Positions 1-5,098 of a stretch of DNA of 5,819 nucleotides are shown one piece after another (position 1 is the stretch's first letter; each line of letters opens with the position of its first letter). The position numbers and the translations under genes were made by a program. The notes below the pieces were generated by a model, which made no database searches, was not told where the DNA came from, and was given only the letters and a program-made list of their open reading frames with translations. Source of the stretch: Chloroflexota bacterium. Its GTDB lineage: Bacteria; Chloroflexota; Anaerolineae; Fen-1058. The stretch spans positions 1 to 5,819 of the forward strand of contig JACRBO010000424.1 of assembly GCA_016219235.1 (NCBI GenBank), read 5' to 3'.

Positions 1-262
1 CCCCCTCCTGGCGGGCCAAGAGCAGAACGATTGAGACTCGCCTGATCTTGGCACAGGTGGGGGTGAAACATTAAACGCCGCTGGTCAAGCGCGGCCTATT
101 CAAACGAGAAAACGGCTTCTCGGACTTTCCGAGAAAGCTCAATTGTCAAAGGGGGTACGGGTATGAGATGAAGCCAATCATTTTTCTAGAGGCCGTACTA
201 GCTCGGCGGCCGGTGCGTAATCGATTGTAGGCCGGTTAAAACTCATTTCATCAGGAGGAAGC
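1..262. other. Gene-poor leader region upstream of the LysM gene
   Basis: No convincing gene lies here. All three forward frames entering from the left edge stop early (stops at 32-34, 43-45 and 72-74), so the last codons of an upstream gene could be present but cannot be identified. Several stem-loops can be drawn: a perfect 7-bp stem 15-21/46-52, a 5-bp stem 77-81/91-95, a 9-bp stem with one bulged A at 115-123/129-138, and a 5-bp stem 191-195/207-211. The 7-mer GGCCGGT occurs twice (208-214 and 230-236). A 20-codon reading frame starts at 168 and stops at 228-230. I could not find a convincing -35/-10 pair. The region may be a structured 5' leader, but it matches no riboswitch class that I can recognise. 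Confidence 0.5.
253..258 (+). promoter_or_regulatory. Shine-Dalgarno of the LysM gene
   Basis: A perfect AGGAGG ends four bases before the ATG at 263. It fixes the start of the LysM protein and predicts strong translation initiation. Confidence 0.85.
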
Positions 263-712
263 ATGCGTCGCTTGAAGTGGCTCGTTCCGCTGGTGGTATT
301 GTTGTCGTTGCTGGTGAGTTCGGTGGCCTTTGCTGCGCCGGCTCAGTCGTCTGCCGTTCAAGGTTGGGGGGGCGGCTATTGGTACACGGTACGCTGGGGG
401 GAAACGTTGTCGTCGATAGGGCGTGCAGTGGGGGTCAATCCGTGGTCGATTGCTCAGGCGAATGGCCTGTGGGATGCTAACTACATTCGCGCCGGTCAGC
501 AATTGTGGATTCCGGCTGGCGGACCGCCGCCTAAGCCGCACCCTGCGCCCGGTTGTGGTTATTGGCGACCGGTTTACTTTGGTGACACGCTGTATTCTAT
601 CGCGTGGGCAACCGGGGTGAGCCGACACGCCATCGCGGCGGCTAACGGTCTGTACAACACGAACGTGATCTATGCCGGTTCGTCGCTGTGGATTCCGTGC
701 CACCACTGGTAA
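263..712 (+). CDS. Secreted protein with two LysM domains
   Basis: This 149-aa protein begins with a classical Sec signal peptide: MRRLK positive end, hydrophobic core at about residues 7-20, and a likely cleavage after A-F-A at residue 24. The mature part is almost only two LysM carbohydrate-binding domains, residues 41-84 (YTVRWGETLSSIG...LWIP) and 101-144 (WRPVYFGDTLYSIA...LWIP), joined by a Pro/Gly-rich linker. LysM domains bind N-acetylglucosamine-containing glycans such as peptidoglycan. No catalytic domain is present, so a structural or wall-anchoring role outside the membrane is likely but inferred. Cys98 and Cys146 bracket the second LysM and could form a disulfide closing that domain. 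The start is set by AGGAGG directly upstream. The gene stands alone: a strong terminator follows, and the next gene has its own promoter. Confidence 0.93.
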   Translation: MRRLKWLVPLVVLLSLLVSSVAFAAPAQSSAVQGWGGGYWYTVRWGETLSSIGRAVGVNPWSIAQANGLWDANYIRAGQQLWIPAGGPPPKPHPAPGCGYWRPVYFGDTLYSIAWATGVSRHAIAAANGLYNTNVIYAGSSLWIPCHHW

Positions 713-730
713 ATCGATAGTTTATGGCTG

Positions 731-764
731 GCCCCCGCTGTTGCCTGACAGCGGGGGCTTTTTT
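731..764 (+). terminator. Intrinsic terminator after the LysM gene
   Basis: A perfect 10-bp GC-rich stem (GCCCCCGCTG at 731-740 with its complement at 749-758) closes an 8-base loop and runs directly into six T residues at 759-764. It lies 18 bases after the LysM stop codon, and this is a textbook Rho-independent terminator on the + strand. Confidence 0.95.
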
Positions 765-785
765 GTGACGAGGACTAATGGCATA

Positions 786-814
786 TTGAGCCAGCGTGCA
801 GTCGTGCTTATAAT
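786..814 (+). promoter_or_regulatory. Sigma-70-type promoter, leaderless start of the glycoside hydrolase
   Basis: TTGAGC (786-791, four of six consensus positions) and a perfect TATAAT (809-814) are separated by exactly 17 bases. Counting from the -10 element, +1 falls on position 821, the A of the ATG. There is no Shine-Dalgarno sequence before that ATG, which fits a leaderless mRNA. Confidence 0.75.
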
Positions 815-820
815 CGGGCC

Positions 821-2230
821 ATGTCCAAACATCTCCTGACCTCACGTATCCGACTACTCGTTGTGTTCGGTGTTGTCGCGTTGGCGTTGAATGTGGCGTC
901 CGTCGCACAATCGAGCGTGCCGCATCTGGGCTATGGTTTCAATGTGGCCGAGTGGGACATTACCCGCCTGCAAACGATGGGTTTCAACTGGATCAAAATC
1001 TTTGACGTGCCTATCTCGCCGCTGCCAATGAATGTGCTGGTGCGAGTTGAGGTCAATGCGCAGACCAGTGTTAATGACCTCCTGGCCGATCTGGATCTGA
1101 AACTGGTTTATCGAGACAATGTCGCAGCCTGGGAAATTGGCAATGAAGTCAACCTGGACGCGAGCTATGGCTGGAACGCTGCGCCCGATGCCGCGGCCTA
1201 CGCGGACCGGTTGTGTGCCGCTTACGACAAAATCAAAACCAGTGACCCGGATGCCATCGTTGTCTCGGCGGGGCTTGCACCAGTGGGGCGGGTTCAAGAC
1301 AGTTGGAACGGCCATCCGGGACACAACGGCGCATTTCAAGATGAGCGCGAATTTCTCAAGGAGTTACTGGCGGCCGGCGGCGATGCCTGTCTCGATGTCG
1401 TCGGCCTGCACCCGTACGGCTTCAGTGCGGACTATGATGCGGTTCCTGAGGTGTCGTCGGGTGATCCAACGCAGAACTGTAATCAAGGGCTCTGCTTCCG
1501 TACCGCCGAAAAGTTCTATGAGGTCATGCAAGCGCAGGGCCTGGGGGACAAGAAGATCTGGGCGACTGAATTTGGCTGGATAACGCAGCCGCCCGACCAT
1601 TGCTTGAATGATCCGAGTTGGACTGGGCGTCATTGGCAAATTGTGCCTGACGAGAAGCAGGCGTCCAATCTCGCTGGAGCGTTTCAATACGCCGATGCCC
1701 ACTGGCCGTGGATGGGCGCGATGTTCATCTTCAATCTCAACTTCTACAGTGCGCCGTGGTACACCAATGACTGCGAGCAGATGCTGTGGTACAGCGTGCG
1801 CGCGGACTCGCCTGCCGAAAGCGCCTTGACTAGCCTGGTTAAGAACATTCCCAGTCCGGCCGGCCGCCTGCGGACCGAAACGTCGGCCATCAAATGGCTC
1901 GTCGATGTGGACGAGCAGCCCGTCGCGCTTAACGCCAGTGTCGATCTGGCCAACTGGGGCTGGCAGTCGCTGGTGTATACGGCCACCGTTGACCCCGCTG
2001 CCAGCCTGGTGCCCACAATCATCAGCCCGACCGGTTCACTCAGCGCCACCGCCGTGTCTTACCTGACTCTGTCGATGCCCGCTTTCACTCGCGCCCTGGG
2101 CGCCTACACGGGCACCCTTACACTGAACTGGTATGCCGCGGGCGCGGGCAATAACCCGCGTCTGGTCGCGTTGCAAGTGGACGTCGTCTCTGAAGTCTAC
2201 TTTGCCTATTTGCCCGCAGTGCTGAAATAG
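821..2230 (+). CDS. Secreted clan GH-A-like glycoside hydrolase with C-terminal beta-sandwich domain
   Basis: The 469-aa protein has a signal peptide (basic start, hydrophobic residues about 11-26, cleavage probably near A29). Residues about 36-340 read as a TIM-barrel glycoside hydrolase of clan GH-A type. The acid/base glutamate is probably E109 in WEIGNEVNL, a conserved HPYG follows at 197-200, and the nucleophile is probably E250 in WATEFGW. Such retaining enzymes hydrolyse beta-linked glycans outside the cell; family number and substrate cannot be read from the sequence. Residues about 350-455 look like a BACON/Ig-like beta-sandwich, ending in the pattern GAYTGTLTL...ALQVDV. The extreme C-terminus is VYFAYLPAVLK, a tail I associate with exported Chloroflexota proteins. 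Six cysteines (132, 190, 220, 225, 261, 318) lie in the barrel region, compatible with disulfides. The ATG is supported by the signal peptide and by the promoter placing +1 on it. No clear terminator follows, so read-through into the next gene is possible. Confidence 0.85.
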   Translation: MSKHLLTSRIRLLVVFGVVALALNVASVAQSSVPHLGYGFNVAEWDITRLQTMGFNWIKIFDVPISPLPMNVLVRVEVNAQTSVNDLLADLDLKLVYRDNVAAWEIGNEVNLDASYGWNAAPDAAAYADRLCAAYDKIKTSDPDAIVVSAGLAPVGRVQDSWNGHPGHNGAFQDEREFLKELLAAGGDACLDVVGLHPYGFSADYDAVPEVSSGDPTQNCNQGLCFRTAEKFYEVMQAQGLGDKKIWATEFGWITQPPDHCLNDPSWTGRHWQIVPDEKQASNLAGAFQYADAHWPWMGAMFIFNLNFYSAPWYTNDCEQMLWYSVRADSPAESALTSLVKNIPSPAGRLRTETSAIKWLVDVDEQPVALNASVDLANWGWQSLVYTATVDPAASLVPTIISPTGSLSATAVSYLTLSMPAFTRALGAYTGTLTLNWYAAGAGNNPRLVALQVDVVSEVYFAYLPAVLK

Positions 2231-2263
2231 GCTTGTCTGTCCACAAAATTCTGTCACTCTAAT

Positions 2264-2292
2264 TTTGGCTTTCCGTTTGACCGGAGTATAAT
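2264..2292 (+). promoter_or_regulatory. Sigma-70-type promoter of the YghO-like gene
   Basis: TTGGCT (2264-2269, four of six matches to TTGACA) and a perfect TATAAT (2287-2292) are spaced by 17 bases. The predicted +1 is near 2299, giving a short 5' leader of about 23 bases that contains the ribosome binding site. Confidence 0.7.
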
Positions 2293-2309
2293 ACACGCAT
2301 CCAGCCAAC

Positions 2310-2315
2310 GGGAGG
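2310..2315 (+). promoter_or_regulatory. Shine-Dalgarno of the YghO-like gene
   Basis: GGGAGG ends six bases before the ATG at 2322 and decides this start. It contrasts with the preceding gene, which has no such site. Confidence 0.8.
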
Positions 2316-2321
2316 CCGCGT

Positions 2322-3479
2322 ATGTCGGCTAACGACATCGAGATCATTGAATGCACCACCCCGCAGCAGCGCGATGAATTTATCTTCTTTCAGTGGGTGC
2401 CATACAAGGGCAATCCGTGCTGGGTACCGCCGCTGGTCAGCGAACGCCGCGAGTTCTATGACAAGACCAGACATCCCTTCCATCAGCACGCCGAAGTCGC
2501 CATGTTCCTCGCGAAGCGCACCGGCCAGGTTGTCGGGACGATTTACGCGACCGACAACGCCAATCATCTTAAGACGCATCACGATAACGCCGGCCACTTT
2601 GGCGGTTTCGAGTGCCTCGACGATCAAGCCGTAGCCCACGCTTTGTTCGAGCGGGCGGCTCAGTGGCTGAAGGCGCGCGGCCGATCGGTCATGCGTGGCC
2701 CGTTTAATTTCTCCGTTAACGAAGAGTGTGGTTTGCTCATCGACGCCTTCGACGATGCCCCGCGCGTCATGATGACATACAATCCGCCCTACTATCAGCC
2801 GCTGTTCGAGCAGGCCGGTCTCACCAAGGCGATGGATATGTATGCCTATCGCCGCGATGTTAGCCAGATGCCGACGATGGATGCCTTTCCGCCCAAGTTG
2901 AAGCGCGTCACCGAGAAGGTCATGCAGCGCGGCGGCATTGTCATTCGCAATGCCAATATGAAACAACTTCATGCGGAGATCAACCTGGTCAAGGAAGTTT
3001 ACAATGCGGCCTGGAGCAAGAACTGGGGCAGCATTCCGATGACCGATGCGGAGTTCGAGCATCTGGCGGACGGCCTGAAGATGGTGATCGATCCCGATCT
3101 CATTTTTATCGTCGAGGCCAAAGGCAAGCCGGTGGGCTTTGGGCTGACCTTGCCCGATGTCAACGATCCGTTACGCCGCGCGTATCCCAGCCCGCGCACG
3201 CCGGAATGGTGGACGCTGGCTAAGTTCTTCTACAATATGAAAGTCCGCAAAACCATGAAGTATATTCGGGTGCTGGTTTTGGGCGTGCTGGAAGAATACC
3301 GCTTGACGGGCATCGACGGCCTGCTGTACGCCAAGACAGCAGAGGCCGCCCTGAAGAAAGGCTATACCATCGGCGAATTCTCGTGGATTCTGGAGAGCAA
3401 CGACCCGATGCGAAAAGGTATCGAAGGAATGGGCGGCGAGATTTACAAAACCTACCGCATTTATGAGAAGGCGTTGTGA
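2322..3479 (+). CDS. YghO-like GNAT-superfamily protein of unknown substrate
   Basis: This 385-aa cytoplasmic protein has no signal peptide or membrane segment. It resembles the YghO-like family, whose members carry conserved blocks seen here: NPCWVPPL (31-38), ER and PF..HAE (41-58), FLAKRTGQVVGTIYA (62-76), FGGFECLDD (93-101), RGPFNFSVNEECGLLI (125-140) and MTYNPPYY..L.E..G (151-166). The architecture looks like two GNAT-type halves. The first spans about residues 20-178. The second spans about 205-385 and includes the strand IFIVEAKGKPVGFGLTLPD (261-279) and an acetyl-CoA-loop-like segment R327-L-T-G-I-D332. Such proteins are expected to transfer an acyl group from acyl-CoA, but substrate and pathway are unknown to me and the neighbours give no clue. 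It has its own promoter and Shine-Dalgarno. Its stop codon touches a heptamer array and it converges on the phosphohexomutase gene. Confidence 0.8.
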   Translation: MSANDIEIIECTTPQQRDEFIFFQWVPYKGNPCWVPPLVSERREFYDKTRHPFHQHAEVAMFLAKRTGQVVGTIYATDNANHLKTHHDNAGHFGGFECLDDQAVAHALFERAAQWLKARGRSVMRGPFNFSVNEECGLLIDAFDDAPRVMMTYNPPYYQPLFEQAGLTKAMDMYAYRRDVSQMPTMDAFPPKLKRVTEKVMQRGGIVIRNANMKQLHAEINLVKEVYNAAWSKNWGSIPMTDAEFEHLADGLKMVIDPDLIFIVEAKGKPVGFGLTLPDVNDPLRRAYPSPRTPEWWTLAKFFYNMKVRKTMKYIRVLVLGVLEEYRLTGIDGLLYAKTAEAALKKGYTIGEFSWILESNDPMRKGIEGMGGEIYKTYRIYEKAL

Positions 3480-3527
3480 CGAGTGATGAGTGATGAGTGA
3501 CGAGTGACGAGTGACGAGTGACGAATA
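3479..3527 (+). repeat. Heptanucleotide tandem array, copy 1
   Basis: Six consecutive 7-base units of the form A(C/T)GAGTG occupy 3479-3520, followed by a degenerate seventh unit, ACGAATA (3521-3527). The array starts on the last base of the upstream TGA stop codon, and its final unit forms the outer end of the terminator hairpin. It resembles, in form, the short tandemly repeated repetitive (STRR) heptamers known from cyanobacteria. No coding role is plausible. Confidence 0.92.
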
Positions 3528-3567
3528 AACCGAGCGCGACCAATTTGGCCGCGCTCGGTTTATTCGT
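3521..3567. terminator. Bidirectional intrinsic terminator between convergent genes
   Basis: A perfect 18-bp inverted repeat (3521-3538 with 3550-3567) encloses an 11-base loop. The GC-rich core CCGAGCGCG/CGCGCTCGG is followed on both strands by TTTATT, so it can act as a terminator for the rightward YghO-like gene and the leftward phosphohexomutase gene. Confidence 0.85.
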
Positions 3568-3587
3568 GTTCCTTCGTGCGCTTCGTG
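3563..3587. repeat. Three spaced TTCGTG repeats
   Basis: TTCGTG occurs at 3563-3568, 3573-3578 and 3582-3587 with periods of 10 and 9 bases (CACGAA on the other strand). The first copy overlaps the right arm of the terminator hairpin and the last ends eight bases beyond the phosphohexomutase stop codon. This is a short non-coding repeat of unknown role. Confidence 0.5.
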
Positions 3588-3595
3588 GTTTAGCT

Positions 3596-5017
3596 TTACG
3601 CCTGCGCCGCCACCGCTTGCCCGTAGGCCAGCAGCGCATCCACCATGCCGCGCGTGGGCGACTCCGCGTAGACGCGCAGCACCGGCTCGGTGCCGCTGGG
3701 CCGGATGAGCAGCCACGAATCATCGGACAGCAGATACTTCACGCCATCCAACGCTTTCACTTCCACTACGTCCGCGCCATCGATCCGGGCCGGCGCGCCA
3801 TCGGTCAGACGGGCTACCATGTCTTTCTTGGACACGGGTCGCGCCAGCGGCAGATCATTGCGGGCATAAAAATGCGGCCCGTATTTCTGTTGCAAATCCG
3901 CAATGAGGTCGTGCAGCGGCACGCCCGCATGCGCCACGATCTCCAACAGCAGCAAGCCCATCAGCACGCCGTCGCCCTCTGGAATGTGGCCGCGAATGCT
4001 GATGCCGCCCGATTCCTCGCCGCCGATCAGCACGTCGTCTTTCATCATCAGGTCCGCAATGTGATTGAAGCCAACCGGCGTCTCGTGCACTTTCAGATCA
4101 TGCGCTTTGCAAATCCGATCGATCATGCGCGTGGTCGAGACCGTCTTGACGACGCTGCCGCGCAGGCCGCGCACTTCCACCAGATAGCGCAGCGCCAGCG
4201 CAAAGATCACGTGCGGGCTGACGAAGTTGCCGTCTTCATCCACCGCGCCCGTGCGATCGGCGTCGCCGTCGGTCGCCAGGCCAAATGCGCCGTTGGATTC
4301 TTTCACGGCGTCCACCAGCGCGTTCAGGTGCGGCAGAATCGGTTCAGGGTGGATGCCGCCGAAGCCGGGATTCATATCGCCGCGAATTTGCGTCACCGCC
4401 CAGCCAGTGTTGTTGAGATAATCCTTGATGTAATCGCGGCCTGCGCCATGCATCGCATCAACTACCACGCGGCCCGGTTTCGCGCTGATCAACGATCGGT
4501 TGAGCAGGGTTTCCAGATGCGCTTCATACGCGGGGGCCGGATCGAAACGCACGATCTGCCGCGCGGCCAGCGCCGCTTCCAGATCGGCCACGTTGAGCGA
4601 GTACGGGCTGCCACTATCGAGCAGCGTTTCTACGCGCTGCGTGTCTTCGGGCAGGGCGCTGCCGCCGCTGGCCGCCTTGAGTTTGATGCCGTTGTAGCGC
4701 GGCGGATTGTGACTGGCGGTGATCATCACGCCGCCCGCAGCGCGTCTGTCTTTCACCGCAAACGAAACGACCGGCGTAGGCGCATCGGCGCTGCATAGAT
4801 CGATCAGCAGGCCGTTGCCCGCCAGTACACGCGCCACTTCCACTGCGTACCGATCGCTCAAGAAGCGAGTGTCAAAACCGATGACCACGCGCGAATGCGC
4901 ACCCTGCCGCTCCACGATGAAGTCGGCGATGGCCTGCGACACACGCCGCACATTGTCAAACGTAAAATCTTCGCTGATGACGGCGCGCCAGCCGTCGGTA
5001 CCAAAATGAATAGACAA
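3596..5017 (-). CDS. Alpha-D-phosphohexomutase, probably phosphoglucomutase
   Basis: The 473-aa cytoplasmic enzyme has the usual family length and every hallmark of the alpha-D-phosphohexomutase superfamily in order: FGTDGWRA at the N-terminus (5-12), the active-site phosphoserine S102 in TASHNP (100-105), the Mg-binding loop DGDADR (250-255), the sugar-binding loop GEESGG (333-338) and the phosphate-binding loop RPSGTEPVLR (439-448). It interconverts hexose 1- and 6-phosphates through a bisphosphorylated intermediate. GEESGG rather than GEMSGH suggests glucose rather than mannose phosphate, but this is inference. The start codon is TTG, read on the - strand at 5017-5015, supported by GGAGG five bases upstream and by FGTDGW immediately following; no ATG fits better. 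It lies downstream of the glycerate kinase on the same strand, separated by 81 bases containing a heptamer inverted repeat. I see no clear separate promoter, so cotranscription is possible. Confidence 0.95.
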   Translation of the reverse strand: MSIHFGTDGWRAVISEDFTFDNVRRVSQAIADFIVERQGAHSRVVIGFDTRFLSDRYAVEVARVLAGNGLLIDLCSADAPTPVVSFAVKDRRAAGGVMITASHNPPRYNGIKLKAASGGSALPEDTQRVETLLDSGSPYSLNVADLEAALAARQIVRFDPAPAYEAHLETLLNRSLISAKPGRVVVDAMHGAGRDYIKDYLNNTGWAVTQIRGDMNPGFGGIHPEPILPHLNALVDAVKESNGAFGLATDGDADRTGAVDEDGNFVSPHVIFALALRYLVEVRGLRGSVVKTVSTTRMIDRICKAHDLKVHETPVGFNHIADLMMKDDVLIGGEESGGISIRGHIPEGDGVLMGLLLLEIVAHAGVPLHDLIADLQQKYGPHFYARNDLPLARPVSKKDMVARLTDGAPARIDGADVVEVKALDGVKYLLSDDSWLLIRPSGTEPVLRVYAESPTRGMVDALLAYGQAVAAQA

Positions 5018-5022
5018 AAGAG

Positions 5023-5027
5023 CCTCC
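5023..5027 (-). promoter_or_regulatory. Shine-Dalgarno supporting the TTG start
   Basis: Read on the - strand, GGAGG ends five bases before the TTG at 5017-5015. The spacing is near ideal and is the main reason for accepting a non-ATG start for the phosphohexomutase. Confidence 0.8.
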
Positions 5028-5030
5028 GAG

Positions 5031-5094
5031 ATAAGTAACGAGTGACGAGTGACGAGTAATCAAGGTATGCATTACTCGTTACTCATTACTCGTC
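5031..5094. repeat. Heptanucleotide array, copy 2, arranged as an inverted repeat
   Basis: The left arm (5031-5060) holds one degenerate unit, ATAAGTA, then ACGAGTG, ACGAGTG and ACGAGTA on the + strand. The right arm (5071-5094) holds three units of A(C/T)GAGTA on the - strand. The arms flank a 10-base spacer (5061-5070). Comparing 24 bases of each arm, 20 match; two of the four differences would be G-U pairs in RNA, so a long hairpin can form. There is no T-run on either side, so this is not a standard terminator. The right arm lies four bases from the glycerate kinase stop codon. Confidence 0.9.
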
Positions 5095-5098
5095 AGAG

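Noticed and set aside
40..160. A c-di-AMP (ydaO-type) riboswitch ahead of the LysM gene
   Set aside because: GGGGTGAAAC at 60-69 resembles part of the consensus, but the conserved distal block (GACAGCTAAC-like) is missing and the helices do not fit.
4..258. CCTCCTG (4-10) is complementary to the LysM Shine-Dalgarno region (252-258)
   Set aside because: A seven-base match about 240 bases away is easily due to chance, and no supporting helix or switch structure could be drawn.
2259..3062. A 267-codon open frame on the - strand
   Set aside because: It is antisense to the YghO-like gene and its promoter, with no recognisable protein motif or Shine-Dalgarno, and the + strand gene is well supported.
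3479..3527. A CRISPR array
   Set aside because: The units are seven bases long and directly abutting, with no unique spacers and no cas genes nearby.
3171..3723. Two - strand frames of 167-181 codons crossing the heptamer array
   Set aside because: They run through the repeat (giving runs like SLVTRHSS), the terminator and the out-of-frame end of the phosphohexomutase. They are products of repeat and GC bias, not genes.
3518..4798. A 426-codon open frame on the + strand
   Set aside because: It lies entirely antisense to the phosphohexomutase and its terminator. Its product is rich in His, Arg and Gln without any recognisable domain, whereas the opposite strand carries every family motif.
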